A stretch of 64,000 nucleotides of DNA, from the NCBI GenBank assembly GCA_030019445.1, contig JASEEU010000007.1:18991-82990 (forward strand). Reading direction: 5' to 3'. The stretch's first letter is position 1; every line of letters begins with the position of its first letter. The translations under genes and the position numbers were made by a program. Under the pieces are notes generated by a model that worked only from the letters and a program-made list of their open reading frames with translations, was not told the DNA's origin and made no database searches. This DNA is from Anaerosomatales bacterium. Its GTDB lineage: Bacteria > Actinomycetota > Coriobacteriia > Anaerosomatales > Anaerosomataceae. Shown one piece after another: positions 26,788-36,061 of this stretch.

Positions 26788-28050
26788 ATGCGCGAGAGCG
26801 AGTTCGAGACACGGAGTGCGAGCGCCGTCGAAGGCGATGTTCAGTATGTGGAGGAGCGTGTCGTCGAGTATGTGACGAACCGGCGCCAGCGCGGTCTTCT
26901 CATCATCGCCCTCGTCGCCCTCTTCCTGTTGCTGATCGGCCTCATCGTCGGCGTCACCATGCTGAGCTCGCCGGTCGGGGCGCCCACCGAAGGGGACCTG
27001 CCGGAGGATATCGAGTGGGTGCGCTCCATCTACGGCTGGGGCACCGCTCCGGAGCAGGCGTTGGCAAGTCCGGTGGACGCTGCGGTAGCACCTGATGGAA
27101 CCATCTGGGTGGTGAGCGGCAAGACGACGATCGTCGCCTTCGAGCCTGACGGGAGCCTTGAGCGCCTCGTCGAGCTCCCCTTCGGTGAAGGCGAGGGTCA
27201 GGTCAGCGCTCTCGAGGGGCTCGACGTCGCCGATGACGGGTCCGTGTATGTGTGTGACTACGGCAACAACAAAGTGATCGTGCTCTCCCCGGAGGGCGAA
27301 CTCACGAACGAGTGGAGCGTTCAGCTTCCCAATGAGATCGCGGTGCAGGGCGACCGCGTGGCCCTCGCCGCGGCGTTCGGCGTCGGCGTCTTCACCACCG
27401 AGGGTGAGCCGATCTCGACATGGGGGTCACGCGGCGCCGGACTCGAGAACTTCGACCTTCCGCACGGTATCGCGTTTGGTGAGAACGGCGAGGTGTTCGT
27501 GTCCGACACGCACAACGAGCGTGTCAAGGCGTACACGCAGGATGGCCGCCTGTTGTGGGTCAGCCGGACTTCAGGCGTTCCGGCGAGCGAGGCGTCAGCG
27601 GAGGCTACGGGCAGCGCATACCAGCTTCCCGCAGGCATGACCTTTGATGCGGCCGGTCGCCTCCTCGTGGTGGATCCGTTCGAGTTCGCCATCTTCGCGC
27701 TTGACCCGGAGACCGGCGACATCACCGATCGCTACGGCGACTTCGGGTCTGCCGACGGTCTCTTCGCGTATCCGACGGGCGTCTCCTATGACGACGCTCG
27801 TGACTGGTTCGTCGTAGCCGACACGGCGAACAATCGTGTCCAGATCATCCGTCTCGCCGGCAGCGGAGGCAACGCCGTGGTCGCCGCTATCGCGACCGCA
27901 TTCGACCGCCCGATCTGGCTGTTCCTGCTGCCGATCCTTCTGTTGCTCGCGGCCCTGGCCGTGGCGGTCGCACGGCGCAAGCGGCAGCGTCTGGAAGCGC
28001 GTCGCATCGCGGGCTCCGGGGTCAAGAACCGGCCCGGGAATGCCGATTAA
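26788..28050 (+). CDS. NHL-repeat beta-propeller with N- and C-terminal membrane segments
   Basis: A 420-residue protein with a first membrane segment at about 36-60 (GLLIIALVALFLLLIGLIVGV). Five or six NHL repeats follow (for example LEGLDVADDGSVYVCDYGNNKVIVL in parts, LPHGIAFGENGEVFVSDTHNERV and YPTGVSYDDARDWFVVADTANNRVQI). A second membrane segment lies at about 380-400, followed by a basic tail (RRKRQRLEARR). It presents a propeller on the outer face. It starts directly at the stop of the TPR gene and precedes the hexaheme cytochrome. A role in cytochrome docking or export is inferred. Confidence 0.85.
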   Translation: MRESEFETRSASAVEGDVQYVEERVVEYVTNRRQRGLLIIALVALFLLLIGLIVGVTMLSSPVGAPTEGDLPEDIEWVRSIYGWGTAPEQALASPVDAAVAPDGTIWVVSGKTTIVAFEPDGSLERLVELPFGEGEGQVSALEGLDVADDGSVYVCDYGNNKVIVLSPEGELTNEWSVQLPNEIAVQGDRVALAAAFGVGVFTTEGEPISTWGSRGAGLENFDLPHGIAFGENGEVFVSDTHNERVKAYTQDGRLLWVSRTSGVPASEASAEATGSAYQLPAGMTFDAAGRLLVVDPFEFAIFALDPETGDITDRYGDFGSADGLFAYPTGVSYDDARDWFVVADTANNRVQIIRLAGSGGNAVVAAIATAFDRPIWLFLLPILLLLAALAVAVARRKRQRLEARRIAGSGVKNRPGNAD

Positions 28051-28250
28051 GAATCATTGATATCCGTTGAATGTGGTTTGCGATTCCGTGCTCAGCATGG
28101 CATGATGATGACACATGTGAACGGTGTGCCGGATGGCCGCCGCAGACAGGGTTGAACGGAGCTGAGCTCCGACGACGATTCCGTCATGGAAAGGAGGTGC
28201 GAATGACTATGACAGGACGATTCACTGCAACTAGCAAGGAGTCTCATACT

Positions 28251-29399
28251 ATGAAGAAGACGCTCGTCATCGTGGCGCTCGCCACGCTGATGGTGTTCGC
28301 GTTCAGCGGTGTCGCCATGGCCAAGATCACCAACAACTATCACGAGTGGGATGCGGCTGGCGGCTTCGGTGGCGCGAACGCGACGGTTCCGACCCCCCAC
28401 AAGGGCTACACCGAGGCGACCGTGAAGTGCAACGTGTGCCACGCGGTTCACAACGCCCCGATCGCGGGAACCGGTTGGGATGCCAACAAAGATGGCGATT
28501 TCCTCGATGCAGGCGAATGGGAGGCTGGCGACACCGACACCGAGATGCTGCTCCGCTCGACGGTGGCGAACGCATGCAACTACTGCCACATCGAGACCAG
28601 CATCGGTGGCACGCAGCTGTACGGCGGCGACCCGGTCCTTTACACGCGCACGGGCAACCCGTGGGAGGACTTCAACCACGGTGGTCCGAGCGCCTCGTGC
28701 ACCGGCTGCCACGCCGTCCACGGCGCCAACACCTATGGCGGTCCCACCACGCTCGCCAACAAGATCCTCAAGCAGGGCACCATCCAGGATGAGGTCATCC
28801 TCGAGGGTGTTCCCGCAGTCGATCCTCTGAACGACGCGCTCTTCCCGAGCGCAGCGGATGCCTACGCGGGCACCAACGTCCGCGCTGACGCCGCTGGCGA
28901 TCTCCGGAACGCACAGCTGACCGCGTTCTGCTCGCAGTGCCACAGCAACTACAGCTACGCTTCCGAGCAGACGGTCAACGTCGATGGCGACTATGTCTAC
29001 GGCGATTCCGGGTACGTGTACCCCACGGGTTCGAGCTATCGCTACAAGACCCACCCCCTCAAGGCTGCGGCCACGGGTGCGGTCGGCGATCGCTTCGTCG
29101 CAGCGGGCGCCACGATCACGTCTGACACCCCCGTCGCCTTCGCCACGTCGGCGACGTGCCGCGATTGCCACGACGCTGGCAACGTGGACGAGGGTGCGGT
29201 CACCACGTACAACAGCTTCCCGCACTACACGCGCGGCTCGTTCAACTTCATGACGGCCGGTGCGTCTGTGGGCGATGCGCAGGATCATGGTGATCCGCTG
29301 GATGCTACCGATCCTCCGTATATGTTCCAGGTGGATGGACACTGCCTGAAGTGCCACGTGAACGCTGCGGGCACCGCCGGCATCAACATCACCTACTAG
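28251..29399 (+). CDS. Secreted hexaheme c-type cytochrome
   Basis: A 382-residue protein with signal peptide MKKTLVIVALATLMVFAFSG and cleavage after about residue 24 (AMA|K). It has six CXXCH motifs (CNVCH, CNYCH, CTGCH, CSQCH, CRDCH, CLKCH) widely spaced over about 300 residues with many extra histidines. Six hemes in about 360 mature residues is the size and heme density of OmcS-type polymerising cytochromes; a filament role is only a hypothesis. An alternative ATG at 28203 has an excellent AAAGGAGGT site and would add 16 residues before the signal peptide, while AAGGAG also precedes 28251. A terminator hairpin follows. Confidence 0.9.
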   Translation: MKKTLVIVALATLMVFAFSGVAMAKITNNYHEWDAAGGFGGANATVPTPHKGYTEATVKCNVCHAVHNAPIAGTGWDANKDGDFLDAGEWEAGDTDTEMLLRSTVANACNYCHIETSIGGTQLYGGDPVLYTRTGNPWEDFNHGGPSASCTGCHAVHGANTYGGPTTLANKILKQGTIQDEVILEGVPAVDPLNDALFPSAADAYAGTNVRADAAGDLRNAQLTAFCSQCHSNYSYASEQTVNVDGDYVYGDSGYVYPTGSSYRYKTHPLKAAATGAVGDRFVAAGATITSDTPVAFATSATCRDCHDAGNVDEGAVTTYNSFPHYTRGSFNFMTAGASVGDAQDHGDPLDATDPPYMFQVDGHCLKCHVNAAGTAGINITY

Positions 29400-29431
29400 T
29401 CACCTGACTGGTAGCACCGCTTTGCGGGAAC

Positions 29432-29468
29432 GGGGCGGCTCTCCATAACGGGAGCCGCCCCTCTTCCT
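29432..29468 (+). terminator. Intrinsic terminator after the hexaheme cytochrome
   Basis: A strong stem, GGGGCGGCTC plus CC (29432-29444) with GGGAGCCGCCCC (29450-29461) with one bulge, and a TCTTCCT tail. It would end or attenuate transcription between the abundant secreted cytochrome and the membrane-anchored cytochromes. Confidence 0.75.
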
Positions 29469-29542
29469 GCACGTGAGGGCTGTGCCGTTGGCCCTCCGCT
29501 TGCTACGCTTTCCCCTCGAACGAGTGGTCGGCAGGAGTCCTT

Positions 29543-30508
29543 GTGCGGATCATCGAGCATGTCCGAGAGCATAGACGCGCGACTGTGGTCATCGCCGGAG
29601 CGGTGCTCGTGCTGTCGACGGCCCTCTTGGGCGCCATCACCTCATCGACGGCTGTCTGCGCTCCGTGTCATGCCGCACAGGTGAACGCCCTGCACCAGAG
29701 CCCGCATGCGAAGTCCGGGTGCTACTCATGCCATCTGGAAGACGGAGCGTGGAGCCTTCCGGGTGCCAAGTCCGCGGAGTGGTTCCGCATGTACCCCTCG
29801 GCGCTGCTCGGCGACGACGTGATCGTTCCGCAACCGACCGACCGAGGCTCGTGCCTCGAGTGCCATTTGACCATTCTTGATGCGCCCGTGGAGCGGTACG
29901 GGCTGCGTGTGGACCACGCGACCTGCGCAACGGGCGACACATGCGATGCCTGCCACACGGGCGATGCGCATCCGGGGGTAGGGCTTGCGCGAGGTCCTGT
30001 CATGGAGGACTGCACGGCCTGCCACCTCGAGAATGGCGCGACGATCGCGTGCGATGCGTGCCACGCGGGGCGAACCGAACGGGATCGGCTTGCCCGTGGG
30101 CCGTGGCAGGTCACACACGGCCCAGAGTGGCGCAGCACGCACGGCATGGGCAACATCGACTCCTGCGCCACGTGTCACCCGCAGGAGTTCTGCGGCAAGT
30201 GCCATGGCGTGCCGCTACCACACCCCGCCGAGTTCGGTCGCACGCATGGCGCCTCAGCCACAGAGGATCCGACCGGATGCGCTACCTGCCACAAGAGCAC
30301 GCGGTTCTGCGAGGCGTGCCATGGGATGCACATGCCGCATCCCGCCGGCTACCTCGCGAACCATAGCGCGGATGCTGCCGGTATCGATGACGAGCGCTGC
30401 GCTCGATGTCACGTTCGCTCTGAGTGCGAGGATTGTCATTCCCGCCACGTCCACCCAGGTGGGGCCTCCGGTGTGCCCTGGCTCGAAGGCGGAGTGGATG
30501 GCCGGTGA
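29543..30508 (+). CDS. Membrane-anchored dodecaheme cytochrome, NapC/NirT-like N-terminus
   Basis: A 321-residue protein with an uncleaved N-terminal anchor (about 14-34, TVVIAGAVLVLSTALLGAI) directly followed by CAPCH and HQSPHAKSGCYSCH, which resembles the quinol-oxidising NapC/NrfH family. I count twelve CXXCH motifs. It is likely to take electrons from the quinone pool and pass them outward. The GTG start at 29543 follows GCAGGAG. Its stop overlaps the start of the next cytochrome (GTGA), indicating a coupled two-cytochrome complex. Confidence 0.9.
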   Translation: MRIIEHVREHRRATVVIAGAVLVLSTALLGAITSSTAVCAPCHAAQVNALHQSPHAKSGCYSCHLEDGAWSLPGAKSAEWFRMYPSALLGDDVIVPQPTDRGSCLECHLTILDAPVERYGLRVDHATCATGDTCDACHTGDAHPGVGLARGPVMEDCTACHLENGATIACDACHAGRTERDRLARGPWQVTHGPEWRSTHGMGNIDSCATCHPQEFCGKCHGVPLPHPAEFGRTHGASATEDPTGCATCHKSTRFCEACHGMHMPHPAGYLANHSADAAGIDDERCARCHVRSECEDCHSRHVHPGGASGVPWLEGGVDGR

Positions 30509-31770
30509 GCGAGCTTCTCGATCGCATCGGACAGGTCGGCTTGGATGGCGTGATCGAGGCGGTTCGGCGTGTGATCGCCGAGCCGACCGCCGACCTCACA
30601 CTGACCTTCATCTTCCTAGCTGCCGTCACGGTCGCCCTGCTGCTCCTTGTCGTGGGTCTGCTGCTCGTCCTCACGCCGAGCCGCAAGCGTGTCGTGAAGA
30701 TCCGGCGACGTCCGCTGCCCGGCGGGCCTGCGCCTCAGTCGGAGGCGGCCGCCACTGAGGAGCTCACCGTCATCGAAGGGTGGGAGGACGAGAGCGAGCG
30801 CGAGCCGCTCGCGATGCCGGAGCTGTCCCAGCAGCCCGAAGCGGACGTCGCTGGAGAACCCCGGCGTTGGCTTCCCGCGTGGGCGTTGGGGTCTGCGACC
30901 GTGCCGCTGCTCATCGTGCTGGCAGGCTTCGCGGGGTACGTCGCCACGGGTACGGATGCGTACTGCGCGACGCTGTGCCACTCGACGTCGGAAGCAGTGA
31001 TCGCGGCTGCGGAGATCGACCACGCGTCATGCGTTTCGTGCCATGAGCAGCCCGGACTGTGGGGAGTCGTCGGCAACGTGAGCAGCAGGACGCGCATGGT
31101 AGTCCGCGAGCTGCAGGGCGATGCCTCAGACCCGCGTGCCACGCTTCATCCGGCGGGGTGTCTTGGCTGCCATGGAGACGTTCTGGACGAGGTGACCGAG
31201 AGCCCGGCCGGCATCCGGATGTCGCACCGCGAGCCCGTCTCAGCGGGGATGTCGTGCACCGAGTGTCACCGCACGGTCGGTCACACCGAGCGGCGTTCCG
31301 AGGCCACGATGTCCCAGTGCCTGCCATGTCATGACGCGGAGCAGGCATCGGCCGATTGCGAGACGTGCCACGTGCTCGATCCGTTGACGCAAGGGATCGC
31401 CAGCGAGGAGTCGACCAAGACGCTCGGGAGCGGGCGCGTGGTGTACCCGACGGTTCCCATCGACCGACGGGAATGCAGCGGCTGTCACGACGAGGAGAGC
31501 GAGTGCGACACGTGTCACGGGCTCCGGATGCCGCACAGCGAGGAGTTCATCGAGGGTGACCACGCGAGCGCGGCGGCGTTCGAGCGCAAGGAGCTCTGCT
31601 ACCGCTGTCACGAGGTCTGGGAGTGCAACTCGTGCCATCGCAACTTCGATGCGCATGGCCTCAACTGGAAGTACGAGCACCGCGCCTCGGCCTGGGACGC
31701 GGGGTGCACGTGCCATCAGTTCCGCAGCGACCGGGACTATCCGATCTGCTATCGGTGTCACGACCGCTGA
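30505..31770 (+). CDS. Membrane-bound dodecaheme cytochrome with two transmembrane segments
   Basis: A 421-residue protein. Residues about 31-55 (TFIFLAAVTVALLLLVVGLLLVL) form a first membrane segment, then an acidic cytoplasmic or linker stretch, then a second segment at about 130-152 (LPAWALGSATVPLLIVLAGF). Heme motifs follow: ten CXXCH, one CX3CH (CATLCH) and one CXCH (CTCH), 12 in all. The GTG start at 30505 overlaps the previous stop. It probably forms a quinol-oxidising or electron-relay complex with the preceding protein, feeding secreted cytochromes. Confidence 0.9.
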   Translation: MSELLDRIGQVGLDGVIEAVRRVIAEPTADLTLTFIFLAAVTVALLLLVVGLLLVLTPSRKRVVKIRRRPLPGGPAPQSEAAATEELTVIEGWEDESEREPLAMPELSQQPEADVAGEPRRWLPAWALGSATVPLLIVLAGFAGYVATGTDAYCATLCHSTSEAVIAAAEIDHASCVSCHEQPGLWGVVGNVSSRTRMVVRELQGDASDPRATLHPAGCLGCHGDVLDEVTESPAGIRMSHREPVSAGMSCTECHRTVGHTERRSEATMSQCLPCHDAEQASADCETCHVLDPLTQGIASEESTKTLGSGRVVYPTVPIDRRECSGCHDEESECDTCHGLRMPHSEEFIEGDHASAAAFERKELCYRCHEVWECNSCHRNFDAHGLNWKYEHRASAWDAGCTCHQFRSDRDYPICYRCHDR

Positions 31771-31845
31771 CGGCGGTGCGTCCATCCGCTCCTCGTGGTA
31801 CCCTGCTTGTCACACTTCAGACGGCAGGGCGCCGAGGAGGGCACC

Positions 31846-32346
31846 ATGAAGTTTCACGGCACCGCGCACAAGTACGGTCGTGACGTCGACACCGATGTGA
31901 TCATCCCCGCGCGCTACCTGAACACGAGCGTGCCCGAGGAGCTCGCGAAGCACTGCATGGAGGACCTCGACCCGCGCTTCATCGAGAAGGTCGAGTTCGG
32001 CGACGTGCTGGTGGCCGAGGAGAACTTCGGCTGTGGCTCCAGCCGCGAGCATGCCCCCATCGCCATCAAGGCGGCGGGCGTGAGCGTGGTCATCGCGAAG
32101 TCCTTCGCGCGCATCTTCTATCGCAATGCGATCAACACCGGGCTTCCGATCATGGAGTCACCGGAGGCCGTCGATGGCATCAGCGACGGCGATGAGGTCG
32201 AAGTGGACGCCGACACCGGCGTCATCGTCAACGTCACGAGCGGGGAGACGTACCAGGCGCAGCCGTTCCCGCCCTTCGTGAAGGACATCATCGAGCGGGG
32301 TGGCCTCGTTGAGTCCGTCAAGGCGAAGGGCGCGCGCCGTGGCTGA
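31846..32346 (+). CDS. leuD: 3-Isopropylmalate dehydratase, small subunit
   Basis: A 166-residue short-type swivel subunit: [58 protein letters not shown] (in segments) and a C-terminal [13 protein letters not shown]. It completes the LeuC active site. The ATG at 31846 follows GAGGAGGG; the upstream frame is non-coding. It overlaps the leuB start by 8 bases. It is separated from leuC by the 24.1-31.8 kb island. Confidence 0.96.
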   Translation: MKFHGTAHKYGRDVDTDVIIPARYLNTSVPEELAKHCMEDLDPRFIEKVEFGDVLVAEENFGCGSSREHAPIAIKAAGVSVVIAKSFARIFYRNAINTGLPIMESPEAVDGISDGDEVEVDADTGVIVNVTSGETYQAQPFPPFVKDIIERGGLVESVKAKGARRG

Positions 32347-33460
32347 CGTCAAGCGTATCTGCCTGCTCCCCGGCGACGGCATCGGACCTGAGATCGCCGC
32401 CGAGGCGGTCAAGCTCCTGGAGGCCATCGGCGAGCTGGAGGGCGTGACGTTCGAGCTCACCGAGGCGCTGCTCGGCGGCGTCGCGATCGACGAGACCGGC
32501 TCCCCGCTGCCCGACGAGACGCTCGCGGAGGCGCGCGATGCCGACGCCGTGCTGCTGGCTGCCATCGGCGGTCCCCGGTGGGATACCACCGATCCTGCGC
32601 GACCGCGGCCGGAGCAGGGGCTTCTCGGCATCCGGAAGGCGCTCGGCCTCTATGCGAACCTGCGGCCGGTCAAGCTCTTCGACGCGCTCACCGACGCCTC
32701 CAGCCTCAAGCGGGAGGCCCTCGAGGGCGTGGACATGCTCATCGTGCGCGAACTGACGGGCGGCCTGTACTTCGGCGAGAGCGCGCGCGAGGCCGATGTC
32801 GACGGCGCGTCGGCAGACGGCTCGCCCGGCATGCTCGCGTACGACACCATGGTCTACACCGAGGCCGAGATCGAGCGCATCGCGCGCGTCGCGTTCGAGG
32901 CCGCGCGCAAGCGGCGCGGTAAGGTGCACTCGGTCGACAAGGCGAACGTGCTCGAGAGCAGCCGGCTGTGGCGCGAGGTCGTCCACCGGCTGCACGCGGC
33001 CGAGTACGGAGACGTCGAGCTTCTCGACCAGCTCGTCGACAACACCGCGATGCAGCTCGTGCGGATGCCCGCGCAGTTCGACGTGATCGTGACCGAGAAC
33101 ATGTTCGGTGACATCCTCTCGGACGAGGCGTCGATGCTCACCGGCTCGCTCGGCATGCTGGCGAGCGCTTCTCTCGGCGATGGCACCGCGCTCTACGAGC
33201 CGAGTCACGGCAGCGCACCGGACATCGCCGGGCAGGGCATCGCCAACCCGCTTGCGATGCTCCTCTCGGTGGAGCTCATGCTGCGCTACAGCTTCGGGAT
33301 GGACGCGGCGGCGGATCGGCTGGCCGCCGCGATCGAGGTCACGCTGGCCGAGGGCTGGCGCACGCGCGACATCGCGGATGCGTGGACGCTGCCGCAGCGG
33401 ACGGTGGGGACGAGCGCCATGGGCGATCTCGTCGTCGAGCGTTTGCGCGCGCCGAGGTAG
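32339..33460 (+). CDS. leuB: 3-Isopropylmalate dehydrogenase
   Basis: LeuB oxidises and decarboxylates 3-isopropylmalate to 2-oxoisocaproate. The 373-residue protein has [18 protein letters not shown], the substrate helix [19 protein letters not shown] (LeuB-type, unlike the FRSVN loop at 4598), [13 protein letters not shown] and [21 protein letters not shown]. The GTG at 32339 is the best start because it overlaps the leuD stop and gives the normal N-terminus. Confidence 0.96.
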   Translation: MADVKRICLLPGDGIGPEIAAEAVKLLEAIGELEGVTFELTEALLGGVAIDETGSPLPDETLAEARDADAVLLAAIGGPRWDTTDPARPRPEQGLLGIRKALGLYANLRPVKLFDALTDASSLKREALEGVDMLIVRELTGGLYFGESAREADVDGASADGSPGMLAYDTMVYTEAEIERIARVAFEAARKRRGKVHSVDKANVLESSRLWREVVHRLHAAEYGDVELLDQLVDNTAMQLVRMPAQFDVIVTENMFGDILSDEASMLTGSLGMLASASLGDGTALYEPSHGSAPDIAGQGIANPLAMLLSVELMLRYSFGMDAAADRLAAAIEVTLAEGWRTRDIADAWTLPQRTVGTSAMGDLVVERLRAPR

Positions 33461-33511
33461 AATCACGGATACGCACCGCGTGCGCGGTGTCAGGCTGGAA
33501 GGGGAGGCATC

Positions 33512-34429
33512 ATGGCGGCACTGCCGAAGGTGGACAAGATCTGGATGGACGGCGCGCTCGTCGACTGGGACGCCGCGCAGGTCCACGTACTCACCCACGC
33601 GCTCCACTACGGCACCGCCGTGTTCGAGGGCATCCGCTGCTACGAGACCGGCGACGGCCCGGCCGTCTTCCGCCTGACCGAGCACATGGAGCGGTTCGAG
33701 CGCTCGGCGGCGATGCTGCTCATGGACCTGGGCTACACGGTCGAGCAGACCGTCGAAGCGGTCAAGGAGACCATCCGCGCGAACAAGCTCATGAGCTGCT
33801 ACATCCGGCCGATCGCCTTCCGTGGCTACGGCGTGATGGGTCTTGATCCCATCCCAGCGCCGGTGAACGTCTCCATCGCGGTCTGGCCGTGGGGCACGTA
33901 CCTCGGCGAGGACGCGCTCAAGCATGGGGTCGAGGTCGGCGTCTCAAGCTGGCGCCAGCGCACCGTCAACGCACACCCGCCCGCGATCAAGGCCTCGGCC
34001 AACTACCTGAACTCCGCGCTCGCCCGCGTGGAGGCCAACCGCCACGGCTACAACGAGGCGATCATGCTCAACGAGGACGGCAAGGTCTGCGAGGGCACCG
34101 GCGAGAACATCTTCGTGGTGAAGAAGGGCGTGCTGATGACGCCGCCCATCTCGGACGGCGTGCTCGAGGGCATCACGCGCGACTCGGTGATGACCATCGC
34201 CCGCGACCAGGGAATCGAGGTGCAGGAGCGCTCGCTCGTGCGCACCGACCTCTACACCGCCGACGAGATGTTCATGACCGGGTCGGCCGCCGAGGTCGTG
34301 CCGGTGCGCGCGGTCGATGGCCGCGTCATCGGGGACCCGGGGTCGGTCACGGTCGCGGTCCAGAAGGCGTTCTTCGACGCCGTCAGCGGGAAGAACCCGG
34401 CGTACTCGAGCTGGCTGGAGCACGTGTAG
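33512..34429 (+). CDS. ilvE: Branched-chain amino acid aminotransferase
   Basis: A 305-residue fold-type IV PLP enzyme that performs the final transamination for Leu, Val and Ile. The PLP lysine is K160 in PPAIKASANYLNS; LHYGTAVFEGIRCYE, EGTGENIFVV and FMTGSAAEVVPV are class signatures that fit BCAT over D-amino acid or ADC lyases. GGAAGGGGAGG precedes the ATG. It lies in the leuD-leuB-ilvE-cimA run. Confidence 0.95.
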   Translation: MAALPKVDKIWMDGALVDWDAAQVHVLTHALHYGTAVFEGIRCYETGDGPAVFRLTEHMERFERSAAMLLMDLGYTVEQTVEAVKETIRANKLMSCYIRPIAFRGYGVMGLDPIPAPVNVSIAVWPWGTYLGEDALKHGVEVGVSSWRQRTVNAHPPAIKASANYLNSALARVEANRHGYNEAIMLNEDGKVCEGTGENIFVVKKGVLMTPPISDGVLEGITRDSVMTIARDQGIEVQERSLVRTDLYTADEMFMTGSAAEVVPVRAVDGRVIGDPGSVTVAVQKAFFDAVSGKNPAYSSWLEHV

Positions 34430-34435
34430 GCGCGC

Positions 34436-36010
34436 ATGGTCACCCTCTACGACACCACGCTCAGGGACGGCACCCAGCGCGAGGGGCTCTCGCTCTCGGT
34501 GGAGGACAAGCTGCGCGTGGCGATGCGCCTCGACGACCTCGGCGTGCACTACATCGAGGGCGGTTTCCCCGGCTCCAACCCCAAGGACATCGAGTTCTTC
34601 GAGCGTGCGCGCACCCTGCGGCTTGCCAACGCGACGATCACCGCCTTCGGCGCCACGCGCCGCAAGGACGTGTCCGCCGAGGAGGACGAGGGCCTGCGGG
34701 CGCTGCTCGACACGGGCTGCGAGGCGCTCTGCATCTTCGGCAAGGCGTGGCCGGTGCATGTCACCGAGACGCTGCGCACCACCCTCGACGAGAACCTCGC
34801 GATGGTGCGCGAGAGCGTCGCGTACCTCAAGGCCGCCGGTCGCACGGTGTTCTTCGACGCCGAGCACTTCTTCGACGGCTACGCTGACGATCCGGCCTAC
34901 GCGACCGCGGTCTGCGTGGCCGCCGCGGAGGCGGGAGCGGATGCGGTCGTGCTCTGCGATACCAACGGCGGGACGCTCCCGCACGTGGTCGCGCGGGTGG
35001 TGGCCGAGATGGCCGAGCGCGTGAGCGTGCCGCTCGGCATCCACGCGCACAACGACGGCGGCTGTGCGGTGGGCAACTCGCTCATCGCGGTCGCGTCGGG
35101 GTGCACGCACGTCCAGGGCACCATGAACGGCTACGGCGAGCGTGCCGGCAACGCGGACCTCACGAGCATCATCCCCGCGCTCGTGCTCAAGATGGACGAC
35201 GACTGCGTCTCGCATGACCAGCTCAGGCTGCTGACCGAGGTCTCGCACTTCGTCGCCGAGACCGCGAACCTCTCGCCCTTCCCACACCAGCCGTACGTGG
35301 GCATGAGCGCCTTCGCGCACAAGGGCGGGGTACACGCGAGCGCGGCCGCGCGTCTCGCCGCAGCCTATGAGCACATCGATCCCGCGGCGGTCGGCAACCT
35401 GGCGCGCGTCGTCATCAGCGAGCTCGCCGGTCGCGCGAGCCTCACGATGAAGGCCGCCGAGATGGGCATCGACCTCGCCGGCGACGCCGAGACCGTCTCG
35501 GCGGTGCTCGACAGCATCAAGGAGCTCGAGCATCGCGGGTACTCCTTCGAGGCCGCGGACGCCTCGCTCGAGATCCTGCTGCGCAAGCGCCTCGGCGGGT
35601 ACACGCCGTACTTCAGGCTCGAGAGCTTCCGCTGCATCATGGAGAAGCGCGAGGACGGCCGCGTGATGACCGAGGCCACCATCAAGCTGCACGTCGAGGG
35701 TCACCGCTTCATCGCCACCGCCGAGGGGAACGGCCCCGTGAACGCGCTCGACAAGGCGCTCCGGATCGCGATCGGCCGCTACTACCCGCACCTCGACGAT
35801 ATCGAGCTCACGGACTTCAAGGTCCGCGTGCTGGACGAGAAGAAGGGCACCGGCGCGGTCACGCGCGTGCTCATCGAATCCGCAGACGGTGAGAAGAGCT
35901 GGGGCACCGTCGGCGTGTCCGAGAACATCATCGAGGCATCGTGGGAGGCGCTCGTCGACTCCATCGACTGGGGGCTTTCGCATCCCAGGCAGGAATCGGA
36001 CCCCTCGTAG
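34436..36010 (+). CDS. cimA: (R)-Citramalate synthase
   Basis: A 524-residue HMGL-family synthase that starts LYDTTLRDGTQREGLSLSVEDKL, contains HAHNDGGCAVGNSLIAVASG and NGYGERAGNADL, and has the C-terminal LeuA-type dimer domain. HKGGVHASAAARL in place of the Leu[10 protein letters not shown] motif and the GFPGSNPKD loop are typical of CimA. It condenses pyruvate with acetyl-CoA; LeuCDB then yield 2-oxobutyrate, a threonine-independent route to isoleucine. No ilvA is present in the window. The start is 6 bases after ilvE. Confidence 0.93.
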   Translation: MVTLYDTTLRDGTQREGLSLSVEDKLRVAMRLDDLGVHYIEGGFPGSNPKDIEFFERARTLRLANATITAFGATRRKDVSAEEDEGLRALLDTGCEALCIFGKAWPVHVTETLRTTLDENLAMVRESVAYLKAAGRTVFFDAEHFFDGYADDPAYATAVCVAAAEAGADAVVLCDTNGGTLPHVVARVVAEMAERVSVPLGIHAHNDGGCAVGNSLIAVASGCTHVQGTMNGYGERAGNADLTSIIPALVLKMDDDCVSHDQLRLLTEVSHFVAETANLSPFPHQPYVGMSAFAHKGGVHASAAARLAAAYEHIDPAAVGNLARVVISELAGRASLTMKAAEMGIDLAGDAETVSAVLDSIKELEHRGYSFEAADASLEILLRKRLGGYTPYFRLESFRCIMEKREDGRVMTEATIKLHVEGHRFIATAEGNGPVNALDKALRIAIGRYYPHLDDIELTDFKVRVLDEKKGTGAVTRVLIESADGEKSWGTVGVSENIIEASWEALVDSIDWGLSHPRQESDPS

Positions 36011-36061
36011 CAGAATCACCTCCGTGAGGACTTCGTTAACGCTTGCACAGGGAGGGCCTGC

